Positions 14,601 through 22,949 of a DNA stretch of 24,796 nt are shown here, piece by piece. The DNA is from a virus. The notes below the pieces were generated by a model. That model worked only from the letters and a program-made list of their open reading frames with translations. It made no database searches and was not told the DNA's origin. A program made the translations under genes and the position numbers. Position 1 is the stretch's first letter; each line of letters begins with the position of its first letter. The stretch lies in the IMG/VR virus record IMGVR_UViG_3300049783_000694, positions 1 to 24,796 of that record; one strand, 5' to 3'.

Positions 14601-17600
14601 GGCGTGTCGTTACCAAAGTCTATAGTTTTATCTACTGTTGTCGTATCAGCCCAAGTATCAATGTCGGGGTATACGCTCATGCCTCCAATGAAACGATAAG
14701 AACTAAGTTCCACGTTTCTCGTAGTTGTCGCAAACAGTTGTTCTTTCAGCACTTTTTCAGCATATGGAATATGAACCAGTGCTCCGGTTTTTACAGCAGT
14801 AAACGCAGCGCCAGATACAAACCTGGTGTCGAAACCCTCCACATTAATCGGAGGCTGAATTGATTTGTCTTTTCTATTCACCGCGATATTATAATCTGTG
14901 TTTGTTACATCCGAAAGAGTATGGTCGATGAATGGGTTGATGAACACGCCGTTTTTGAATCTGTCAAGTCCATTTTCATCTAAAACTAGAAGATCAAGGG
15001 TGTTCTTTTCCAATAAACTAAGAGCATTGTAATATTCGAGATTCTTAACTCTTTGTTTTATAGCACCGATGTCGGACATTTTGTGTCTACTGAATGTTAT
15101 TTTTTCGGAAACGATGCCTTCATCTTTTCTTCCAAGTATTTTAGCATAATTTTCTGATAGAGAAGGAAATGGCGGCACGTATATATTCGCAATGGACATA
15201 TAAGTTTCTGGAACGGTGGGGAACATAGGATATACACTAGGCTGGCCTTTGAAAACTTTAAAATCTCCATTAGATTTGACCGCAAGAATATCTCTTCTCG
15301 GCAGATAATATGAATAATCAAATTTTATATTTGTGCCCGGTATCGGTGACTTGTAACCTCCGGCAGGTATAGTAAATGCTGTTGAAGCCGCTGGATTGCT
15401 AGCTGCAGTTGCAATTGAAGTTCCTGTCGTCACAGTAGGAGATGTAACTGTACGGAAATCTATATAATTTCTCTGTAACGAATTTAGATCTTCTGTTTTT
15501 ATAGTTGTATTAGATTCTATGTCATCATCGACGGGATAAGAATCTATAGAGAAATACGATCCGCTGCCTGCAAGATCAGCTTCGTAGTAATCAAAAATAA
15601 TTAAGAGATGATCACTTGTCGTGATAGGAGTATCAGTTACAATAAAAGAGGTACCGTATGAAAATTCACTTTCATTTTTTCCTAAAAGAAAACTACTTGT
15701 TACATCATCGCCATCTGTAATGGCAGTAATTTCAGCAGTGTGTTTTCTCACTTGGCGTATTTTTATAGCATCTGGGACGCCCAGGAAGAATTTCTCAAGA
15801 TTACCGTATGTAGAACCATCAATTTTAACATACCTACTTGCTCTAATAGTTTTTGATCTCTCTGAGGTTAGATCTTTGATTGCCCGATATGAAAGTTTGC
15901 TTGGCGTTGATACAGAAAAGGTTTCTCCCAAATCAATTGAAATAGAGGTTGGAGTTGCTGTTACAACTCTTCTCGCGCCCGTGCCGTATCCTTTTGAATT
16001 TAGATCTATTAAATCGCCAGACACATAACTCTTTGTCCATGCTACCCCACCTGCGGTTGTAAGCGCATTTGTAGCAAGCGTCATTGACAAGTTACTTTCG
16101 ATGCTTTTAACAATGTAAGAGTTTGTGTCTATAACAACTCTATCGCCAACATTTAGGTTGTTAAAGTTCGTACCTACGCCAGTGGCAACCGGGTCACCTG
16201 AAGTTATGGAAATCGTTCCTGTGCCGGTAATAGTTGCATTGCCAGTGACATGCAACACTATAGTTTCTTTTGCAAGAGATGCGAGTGTGCCCGTACCGTA
16301 AATGAGTGTTTCGTTTACCCCCAGAGAAACAACACCTGATAAAGCACCACCAGTACTGATATTACCTGTTCCTTGCTTCATGAAAGTAAGAGTTGTGTCA
16401 GGGTCGCCTAGATTGTTCTTTACACTTTTCGTATAATCATTACCCACGTATATCAATCTAGATGAATTAGAAGAATCGTAAAGAACAGCCGATCCATTTT
16501 CGAGTTTTATATCTGCAAAGAAATTTGAAGTCTTAATTGAACGAACGTCGGCAAAGATCTTACCAGCATTCATTTCTATATCACCAAGATAAAATCTTAC
16601 GGTCGCAGTCGGTTGTCCGTATTGGCCACTTTCTTCAACGAATGAAATTAGTCGTGCAACACCTATCTGGGTGCCTGATGCAGCAGCATTAAAAGCAACT
16701 GAGGAAGATATTCTGCTCTCTGCAGTGTCGTAAAGTTGAACTATATTATAGGAATCAGGTTCCGGCATGCCCATAATCTCGTTCGCAAGAACATGGGCGC
16801 CGGATGGTATGAAAGAATACTGATTGTCTATGAAAATAGAACTGGATGATTTATCTGTTTCGATCGGTCTAGTAGAAACCGTTTCCACTTCATAACCTTT
16901 TACATACGCAAGACCTTTTTCGATTTCTACGACTAATTTATCCGCGTCTCCACCTTCGGCTTCCGAAAATCTACCACCGTTAGAACCTGTGTTCAAATGT
17001 TCTCTGGTTCTAATGTCCCATCCTCTTACGACATAGTCGCCGGATTCGTCAAAAGTTCTTTTCGCAAGATTGTCGGCAATCTCATTGTATACTGTTTTTT
17101 CATTTTTGACATAAATTTGACCTTCTCGAAGTTCTAAAAGCACAAAATTGCTGTCGTCTGAAAGGTCCACGTCTAGATTAGATACATTTAATGTTAGGTT
17201 GCATCGAAGTCTATCTGCGCCTGGCGCATTGAAGTTATTATAACCCTGTGCATTATCTAATAGAGTACTATCTTCGTCGGAATTGACAACAAGAAATTCT
17301 GCTTTCATATACACACGCTTGTTGGCACTAGAATTGAAAGGGTCTATAGCAATTTTCTGTGAGTCAAACTTGACGAAGAAACCATTTACATACAGAACAC
17401 CGCCCGTAATGCCAAATATGGAACCTTTGCCTGTTATATTCACAAGTGTTGTACTAAATGATCCTGTAGCTGTGTCTGTAGTGTACGAAATACTCTCGCT
17501 AGTAAAAACAACTACCGATTCGCTATTATTTAAATCCGTGTAATTGACAAACAGAACAGATACACCAACTTCGGAAGGATCTGCCTCGGCATGAATTACT

Positions 17601-17905
17601 CTTGCTTTCAACCCGGTCACAGCACCAGTCAATTCGCCGCCTACTATGTCAGATATATCGTTGATGTTGATTTGAACACGAACATAGTCAACTGGATCTT
17701 GGGGATCGAACGTGCCGCCCAATACTCGCGAACCGTTTTGGAATATATGATCGCCGAATCTTTCGATTTGATTTTGAAGTATTGTTTGGAGTTGAGTTAA
17801 TTCTCTAGCTTGTACCGCAAGACCTGGCTTGAAAAGAACCCGGTGATAATTTTTATCTTCGTCGAAATCATCGAAATACGGTAATCTGTTTAGATCTATT
17901 GTCAT
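11642..17905 (-). CDS. DUF4815-family virion structural protein, giant
   Basis: A 2087-residue protein. The N-terminus (residues 1-80: PYFDDFDEDKNYHRVLFKPG, then QARELTQLQTILQNQIERFG) is the hallmark of DUF4815 proteins, which in T4-like marine phages usually sit just after gp8. The rest is mostly beta-rich with few hydrophobic runs, no signal peptide and no membrane segment. A conserved block near residues 870-1000 holds YYLPRRDILAV then KISFSRHKMSD-like residues and RVKNLEYYNALSLLEK. The last 37 residues (YSRYSEFQIKIGM, then RASRLRAIALQK) look like the family end. Residues about 2000-2050 form a foreign-looking insert with TDFTDFGAGSNVVGVTFTATG. The start has GAAGGT 6 bases upstream, and the stop TAA overlaps the Shine-Dalgarno of the next gene. 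It takes the place where T4 has gp9 and gp10, so a peripheral baseplate or fibre-connector role is inferred. No enzymatic motif was seen. Confidence 0.8.
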   Translation of the reverse strand: MTIDLNRLPYFDDFDEDKNYHRVLFKPGLAVQARELTQLQTILQNQIERFGDHIFQNGSRVLGGTFDPQDPVDYVRVQININDISDIVGGELTGAVTGLKARVIHAEADPSEVGVSVLFVNYTDLNNSESVVVFTSESISYTTDTATGSFSTTLVNITGKGSIFGITGGVLYVNGFFVKFDSQKIAIDPFNSSANKRVYMKAEFLVVNSDEDSTLLDNAQGYNNFNAPGADRLRCNLTLNVSNLDVDLSDDSNFVLLELREGQIYVKNEKTVYNEIADNLAKRTFDESGDYVVRGWDIRTREHLNTGSNGGRFSEAEGGDADKLVVEIEKGLAYVKGYEVETVSTRPIETDKSSSSIFIDNQYSFIPSGAHVLANEIMGMPEPDSYNIVQLYDTAESRISSSVAFNAAASGTQIGVARLISFVEESGQYGQPTATVRFYLGDIEMNAGKIFADVRSIKTSNFFADIKLENGSAVLYDSSNSSRLIYVGNDYTKSVKNNLGDPDTTLTFMKQGTGNISTGGALSGVVSLGVNETLIYGTGTLASLAKETIVLHVTGNATITGTGTISITSGDPVATGVGTNFNNLNVGDRVVIDTNSYIVKSIESNLSMTLATNALTTAGGVAWTKSYVSGDLIDLNSKGYGTGARRVVTATPTSISIDLGETFSVSTPSKLSYRAIKDLTSERSKTIRASRYVKIDGSTYGNLEKFFLGVPDAIKIRQVRKHTAEITAITDGDDVTSSFLLGKNESEFSYGTSFIVTDTPITTSDHLLIIFDYYEADLAGSGSYFSIDSYPVDDDIESNTTIKTEDLNSLQRNYIDFRTVTSPTVTTGTSIATAASNPAASTAFTIPAGGYKSPIPGTNIKFDYSYYLPRRDILAVKSNGDFKVFKGQPSVYPMFPTVPETYMSIANIYVPPFPSLSENYAKILGRKDEGIVSEKITFSRHKMSDIGAIKQRVKNLEYYNALSLLEKNTLDLLVLDENGLDRFKNGVFINPFIDHTLSDVTNTDYNIAVNRKDKSIQPPINVEGFDTRFVSGAAFTAVKTGALVHIPYAEKVLKEQLFATTTRNVELSSYRFIGGMSVYPDIDTWADTTTVDKTIDFGNDTPESKVISTEIGAWQKIGTGAISGTTSNVYKVYHRNFRDMHFGGNETLLRTFSTVQQVADFISGNGSSRRASSLPAINDGTTFEDIKTRVGFDIAAKARYFIVYGGKVTTEETIQEQRTNIETTVSTESESYDLGNFVTDISLVPYIRAQTIKLYAYGLKPNTRFHVFFDGESMNDFASPVAVSQYFDATQDRNTGYLDYDTDLSDIGTEGSSVFSNSNGEVLIFMRLPNGTNKRFRVGEKEVIITDSPTNDSDASSYSKGSFIASGLNLQKQNTIISTKTQSVERREVIDSRTSTIQRSSATPAGWFEVGPSCAAYSIFVDEAEDVEGVFLSSIDIWLSAIHPSLGVWFELREMDSAGGITRTTVPYSVVWMNRNDTRLSISTDGIANATNVNFDSPIFLYNNTQYAFVIHTEGLNPDTYFWVSRLGGTDVTSGNPVTNRGRFGTYYTTNNNLNWDIVPDIDLKIRFNRMSTGATIATPISSVGRFSIEDVEFITANTALPTMFFREGEPVRSTEILNIAIDGAGVLQVGDTIVDGTSNTTSTIIDIDGTDVFMGGFDYILNSAVTIYEGVTATVRDTGVISSVDFGTGIVDSIDTTNFKFDITHSNGKFFAGAHIRSILPDRHKTILNGTELSVTYTRASSSVPNPYAPTGTITLPVGLALANVTLVPVHTIAQFGVHEYSSAMIRPSYLKFDGLTDIQFKVITTEGTTIGSELSIYPNEDYEFSTVKNVLSRSEEIRLLSGAKSFSINATITSESDYLSPVLDEAIMGTVLTSNQLNNDITGELLSKGGNLTSKYISKIIELSDDNIAEDLLVQLQEYRPEGTAIQVWARIKNNTDITDINDRPWFEMSAIKSAVSSSVNKDNFIDTTYIVPAEFLTGEGDTGVIQYTTSGNPAVINGSAMEASDDYIIVKTGSTDFTDFGAGSNVVGVTFTATGPSDGDGTVSPVVESIYSRYSEFQIKIGMSSTNKAIYPRASRLRAIALQK

Positions 17906-17921
17906 TTCATACCTTCTTTTT

Positions 17922-19952
17922 TTAGAACTTTACTATTATTTTTATTTTCTCAGACGTCGAGTCCGAACGATCTAGATGTGAAGTATTTTCTACATACAAC
18001 ACATCGCCACTATTATCAATTACCTGTTTAACCCCGACATTTGTAGCAAGGGCACGCGCAGCGCTCGTGTTTCCTATAATTACATCACTTATATTTGTCG
18101 TGAAACTACCAAATACCATAACTATATTTATAACACTTGCAGAACTTTTTACTACGATTCCCGTCGCATTGCTGTTAGTTTGAGTTATTTTTTCGCCTAC
18201 TGTAAAAGTACCTATAATTGGAGATATGGTAAGTGTAATATCGTTGTTAAATAAATCAGATGATCTATTTATCGCGGTTATAACAGAAGTAGTAGCCGTG
18301 TTACCTGAAATCGTGTTACTTGCACTTACTATAAAATCACCAAATACATCGGTCAGAGTGAGCACATTACCAACCGTATCAATTTCAGAAATCGTTGCCC
18401 TAGATTTTTCATTCAACTGCGTTATTTCTTCGCCTACTGTATATTCACCATCTACTAAAGTATCTAACGTAAGGCTTATATTATCTTGTAGTAGGTTTCT
18501 AACGACTGCAATTTTCGAAAAAGATATATAATCAAGAACTTCCGAGTTCGAAAAAGAAACTGATATGCCAATGTTACTTGCATAGAGCTCTTCCAAAGGA
18601 TTGGAACCATGTCCATTCGGTGGCGCTATTACAGGTCTTAATAAAGCATTATCTGTCATGATAGGAGTACCGTTTGCTGCTATTATGCCCGTATTTCCTG
18701 AAATGGTGGCATTTGCATATGAATAACCAGAACCCCTATCTATAATGATAACATCAGATATCGAATTGGATGCAGGATTTATTTCAGGTAAAGCAATCGC
18801 GCCCGTGCCGTCTCCTATTATGGATATTTTAGGCAAAATGCTAAATGTAGAAGTAAGATTCAACTCGCTAGTAAAAGCACTGTCCAGGGTTATTACCCTA
18901 TCATTTCCTATTACCTCGTAATCTGTCACAGTTCTAATTTGTCCTGCACCAGCGCCGCCCCTTATATAGAAAACGGCATTTTTATAAAAGTTGCTGTTGT
19001 TTGATAGTACAGGAAGATTTTCTTCTTGTATAGCAACAACATCTGCAGTTACTGTATTACTCGAAACAGTTATAGTATTTGAGGTGGCAACTGTTGACTG
19101 GGTTATATTCTGAGTATTCGCGCTAATCTCCACTGAAATAGTCAATACGCTTGTTTTATATATCGTGGCGTCTACTGAAGATTGACCCGGAACATTGACC
19201 GATATCACATCGCCTTCTGTGAATGTCGTGTTACTCGAATATACGAGGTCATATGTTTTCACAATCACTGCCTCATCAGATTTAACAGCATATTTAAGAG
19301 TACTGTTAGTATAGTTAATTTCTTTGACTGTTCCGTATGCATAATTATTATATCCGGAACCAATGTTTTCTGTCAATACAGCATCAATAGTACCAGCCAC
19401 TGCGGATGAGATAACAGTAGCATTAAGTGTCACAGGAACATAATTTATATTAGCAAATTTTTGATATGCAACTGAATCAATTGTAAACATTAATTTCCAG
19501 TGATAACCATCGCCCGTAATATAAACTTCATCAGATGGGCTCGTTTGGTTCACGAGCGGTTTATATACAGATACCGGATCAGATACAGGATTTTTATATA
19601 AACATTTAAATACACCGTATGTGCCATCTTCCTGATCTGATATGACGAAGAAAGAACTCGACTGTATATCATTATTAAGATCGTCATACATATCATATCT
19701 TTGTCCAGATATCCATGGTATATTGCGGAGCATAAAACTCACATCAGCTGGTTGTATTCTTTTACCGAATAACATTTCATCATATGTTCGGTAGAAAGTT
19801 TCATGTATGCCAGCACCGGGCATAGGTATCGTACCCGCAAATGGCTCTGATTTAGCACCCACCAAATGGAAAGTTGAATCTCCGGCTTCGGAAAGGGTAA
19901 ATTTGAATTGCTCTGCAAGCAACATTTTAAATTTATTCGTTAAAATTTCCAT
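17922..19952 (-). CDS. 8: Baseplate wedge protein gp8, enlarged
   Basis: A 676-residue protein, about twice T4 gp8 (334). The first 175 residues carry the marine T4-like gp8 pattern: TNKFKMLLAEQF at the start, YDEMLFGKRI, RNIPWISGQRYDMYDD, FFVISD, YGVFKCLYKNP and GDGYHWKLMFTID. The final residues LYVENTSHLDRS then EKIKIIVKF match the gp8 end, which in T4 reads ENRPPI then INILFTF. Between these ends sit added beta-rich segments, including GSGY repeats and two back-to-back modules at residues about 490-568 and 569-640 with the core YTVGEEITQ or FTVGEKITQ. gp8 is a structural dimer in each wedge that binds gp7, gp6 and gp10 in T4. The start is preceded by AGGA 8 bases upstream. It lies 12 bases after the gp7-like stop and 16 bases before the next gene. 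Confidence 0.88.
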   Translation of the reverse strand: MEILTNKFKMLLAEQFKFTLSEAGDSTFHLVGAKSEPFAGTIPMPGAGIHETFYRTYDEMLFGKRIQPADVSFMLRNIPWISGQRYDMYDDLNNDIQSSSFFVISDQEDGTYGVFKCLYKNPVSDPVSVYKPLVNQTSPSDEVYITGDGYHWKLMFTIDSVAYQKFANINYVPVTLNATVISSAVAGTIDAVLTENIGSGYNNYAYGTVKEINYTNSTLKYAVKSDEAVIVKTYDLVYSSNTTFTEGDVISVNVPGQSSVDATIYKTSVLTISVEISANTQNITQSTVATSNTITVSSNTVTADVVAIQEENLPVLSNNSNFYKNAVFYIRGGAGAGQIRTVTDYEVIGNDRVITLDSAFTSELNLTSTFSILPKISIIGDGTGAIALPEINPASNSISDVIIIDRGSGYSYANATISGNTGIIAANGTPIMTDNALLRPVIAPPNGHGSNPLEELYASNIGISVSFSNSEVLDYISFSKIAVVRNLLQDNISLTLDTLVDGEYTVGEEITQLNEKSRATISEIDTVGNVLTLTDVFGDFIVSASNTISGNTATTSVITAINRSSDLFNNDITLTISPIIGTFTVGEKITQTNSNATGIVVKSSASVINIVMVFGSFTTNISDVIIGNTSAARALATNVGVKQVIDNSGDVLYVENTSHLDRSDSTSEKIKIIVKF

Positions 19953-19964
19953 TTATAAATCCTG

Positions 19965-22949
19965 TTATGTTTGTTCAATGTAACTCTCTGTTGTGATAAG
20001 AGGATCAACTGCGGTAGTTTTTACTAGGCTGCCAAAGAATTGTGTTCCTGCGACGTGAAGTATATCTAATACTATATTTCTATAATTTTCTATATTTATA
20101 GAAGTCTTTATATCATATGAGTAATCTTGATAGTATTTATTATCATGCAGACGCTTTTCTGAGTTTAGATGAGAAGTTCTAGATTTCCAATATCCTGGCG
20201 CAACTCCTTGTTTCTCGACATTTACAATTCCTATTATAGTAGAGCTACCATCTATTTTTTCCAATGATACTTCTTCATTGTCCTGATATCCGAAACCAGA
20301 ATTTATAACTTTGACCGATGTCACAACATCAATCTTCACATTTACTTCATTCTTCACGATGGCATTTTGTCCCATTAAAAGATTTTCGTTCGCATACTCT
20401 ACTGATGTAGCGTCTGCCTCTGTAAGACTATCAGTACCAGTTATTCTCAAGCCGGAGACAAAGCTTTCTGCGAAAGAAGTGTTCTTTAAAGTAATAGAGG
20501 TCGTATTTGCTGTTCTGACTACGCCCTCGGCAGTATTAGTTGCTTGTGTTACTATCTCTCCTACTGTAAAAATTCCCGTTCTGTTTGATATATTTACTAT
20601 TTGATCTCTTCTGTTGAAAGAGACAATAGTAGGATTTTCAATTTTCAGTACCGGAGTTCTTCCGTAAAACTCGCCAGGTCTGTTCTGGGTTATAGAAGAT
20701 ATAGTTCCTATTTCATAAGATGCAGTTGTTAGGGCATCTGAAATGATTGTATCATATCCTGCATATACTTCTTTCGGAAAGCCATATCCATAAGTCATAT
20801 TTATATCAAAAGTTGCAGATGAACCATCTGCAACTGCAATCGTCGCAGCTCCATAATAACCCTCGCCCTTTTCTATAATGGTTATCGAAGTAATCGTACC
20901 AGATACATCTGTGGTAACCGACGCGATTGCATCGATTAATGGGTTCTGATTTAGATAGCCACCACCTGTAAATGTCACGATGGAGCTGTTGCTATAACCA
21001 GTTCCACCGGAATTAACACTAATAGAATCGATGTGGCCTATACCCGAACCCTCCCCAGTACCAATAATCATGTCAGTATATGGAATAGATGCTACATTTT
21101 CACTACCTATAAGTTCATCTTCGAAAAGAATTACTTCAGTATTCTCTAGAGAACCAATTTTAAATCCTGCGCCTACTCCTGGATCGATGCTCGGAATTGT
21201 TAATTCATTTCCTGCGGCATCGCTAATGACAGATGTATTTTCACTGACGAGTAAAAAATTATTTTCCAAAGTAGTAATTTCCAAAGTGCCGGCGGATTGT
21301 CCAATCAGCTCGCCTTTGAAATGTGTACTTGCAGAAGAAAAGGTATTTGCAGTGGTCGAACCGAATTCTATAGAGTCCACAGAAATATTTTCAGATGATG
21401 AAACAGTCGAAAATACTTTGCTCTTTTTACTTCGTATTATATTACTGGCGACAAAATCTTTTGTCGCGGAAACAACATATTCGGTATTTGAATTTTTTTG
21501 TACTATCGTTCCAGTCGCGCCATTAAATACTGCAGTTACGTCCGTATCAATCGTGCCGACCGCGCCCGAAGTTTCACCTACGAGATCAGAAGTTGCTAGA
21601 AAATTGCCGAATGCATTACTTACAGTCATTGCATTATTGGCATCAATGCTTATAAATGTGCCGAAGTTATATAATGTGCTTACCGTATTTGAGGTGTTAG
21701 CTAAAAATTCTCTTTGATAGACTTGTTCGCCTGGTGTAAAAGCGCCAGTGTTTGCTGTCAAATTTAGAAGATATTCACTTTCTTCTTCCAATTCGCTATC
21801 TAAATCATATAGGGTATCAGCACCAAGTGTCAATATTTGGGTTTGAGCGAATGTTTCACCAACGTCCAATTGGATATTTAAAAACTGTGATGATATATTA
21901 TCTACTGTCTCAGTTCCCTTTCCCATGACAAGTCCTGTTATGGGAGTTGTATTCGCAACAAAATTACCAGTCAATTCATCACCTAGAGATATTGAAGTAA
22001 AAAGATCATTTCCATCACTAGGCAAAAAATTAATTTTTTCTATTCTCTGTACTAGTATATCACCTAGTGCGAATGTCGTAGTCGAATTATCAAGAATAGC
22101 TATAACATCTGATATAGCTATTCTTGTCGGGCTTGCCAATGTATAGCCATACCCTCCATCTAATAACTCAAAATTGATGCCCGTGGATTGATCTGACTTC
22201 GACGAGACCGAGACAACTCCATTCTTACCAAATCCAGAAACGACGTTGTATTTGTCTCCTGTAATATTACCACCCGGATCATCTTGAGTAGAAGTAATAG
22301 TTATATCAGTGAGCGAACCTGTGACTCTTGGCGCACCTTCTAAGACGCCATCATCAGTAACAATTTCACCAAAAATAAATGAGCCTTGGACTTGGCTCAA
22401 ATATAAAATGTCAATCAATCTGTTGTTAGATCTTTTAGTAACAATTGCATCAACGAATGCTTTTGTCCCAGAAACAGAACCAAATATTTCTTTATCGACA
22501 AAACTCAGTGATCTGTCGGACGAAAGAACTTCTATATATTTCGGTGTAACCCATAAAGAATCAGATGCTCTAAGAACATCTCGACCAGGATAATATATTT
22601 CCGAATCGACATTAAAAAGTAACCGCAATAAAAGCCTTACAGATTCATCAGAACCTTTTGATCTGTACAGATCAATGATATTTTTTACAAGAAATCTGTC
22701 GTCGGTAGTTGACACGAAAGGAAGACCTTCGAGATACTTTTTTCTGAATTCTTCAACGAATTCATCATAAGTAGTATCAATGTCCTTTATCGCGAACATA
22801 TCTCTATTCATGATATGTTTATTTTCTTCTAGATATTCGTAATATGCCTTGACAAATGCTACTAGAACTTCGCCATCTTCTCTGTATATAGAAGGAAATT
22901 GATTCTCTACAAACTGAGAGATTGTTTTGCTGATGTCATTTATTGCCAT
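19965..22949 (-). CDS. 7: gp7-like baseplate wedge protein with a large central beta-rich insertion
   Basis: A 994-residue protein between gp6 and gp8, the gp7 position in T4. Residues 1 to about 200 resemble, from memory, the C-terminal third of T4 gp7: a helical AYYEYLEEN segment, then DDRFLVKNIIDLYRSKGSDE, LLFNVDSEIYYPG and SDSLW. The last 79 residues (from 916) again fit the gp7 end, with WKS, a YYQDYSYDIK strand and ILHVAGTQFFGSL, similar to the VIRFVHPVGFGF region. Between them lie about 700 residues of beta-rich repeats that T4 gp7 lacks: GxGY repeats (GGYGY, GGTGY, GEGYY, SGFGY) and modules with a GxFxxGExVxQ core. The large N-terminal part of T4 gp7 is absent. The start overlaps the gp6 stop (TAATG) and has no clear Shine-Dalgarno, so coupled translation is likely. 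In T4, gp7 clamps the gp6 ring to the outer baseplate. The assignment as gp7 is an inference from position and two short homologous ends. Confidence 0.7.
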   Translation of the reverse strand: MAINDISKTISQFVENQFPSIYREDGEVLVAFVKAYYEYLEENKHIMNRDMFAIKDIDTTYDEFVEEFRKKYLEGLPFVSTTDDRFLVKNIIDLYRSKGSDESVRLLLRLLFNVDSEIYYPGRDVLRASDSLWVTPKYIEVLSSDRSLSFVDKEIFGSVSGTKAFVDAIVTKRSNNRLIDILYLSQVQGSFIFGEIVTDDGVLEGAPRVTGSLTDITITSTQDDPGGNITGDKYNVVSGFGKNGVVSVSSKSDQSTGINFELLDGGYGYTLASPTRIAISDVIAILDNSTTTFALGDILVQRIEKINFLPSDGNDLFTSISLGDELTGNFVANTTPITGLVMGKGTETVDNISSQFLNIQLDVGETFAQTQILTLGADTLYDLDSELEEESEYLLNLTANTGAFTPGEQVYQREFLANTSNTVSTLYNFGTFISIDANNAMTVSNAFGNFLATSDLVGETSGAVGTIDTDVTAVFNGATGTIVQKNSNTEYVVSATKDFVASNIIRSKKSKVFSTVSSSENISVDSIEFGSTTANTFSSASTHFKGELIGQSAGTLEITTLENNFLLVSENTSVISDAAGNELTIPSIDPGVGAGFKIGSLENTEVILFEDELIGSENVASIPYTDMIIGTGEGSGIGHIDSISVNSGGTGYSNSSIVTFTGGGYLNQNPLIDAIASVTTDVSGTITSITIIEKGEGYYGAATIAVADGSSATFDINMTYGYGFPKEVYAGYDTIISDALTTASYEIGTISSITQNRPGEFYGRTPVLKIENPTIVSFNRRDQIVNISNRTGIFTVGEIVTQATNTAEGVVRTANTTSITLKNTSFAESFVSGLRITGTDSLTEADATSVEYANENLLMGQNAIVKNEVNVKIDVVTSVKVINSGFGYQDNEEVSLEKIDGSSTIIGIVNVEKQGVAPGYWKSRTSHLNSEKRLHDNKYYQDYSYDIKTSINIENYRNIVLDILHVAGTQFFGSLVKTTAVDPLITTESYIEQT

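Noticed and set aside
15097-15321. Minus-strand 74-codon frame inside the DUF4815 gene
   Set aside because: It is an out-of-frame reading of a well-supported long gene, with no ribosome site or family resemblance.
21031-21717. Plus-strand open frame of 228 codons
   Set aside because: It is fully antisense to the gp7-like gene, has no family pattern, and every supported gene in the window is on the minus strand.
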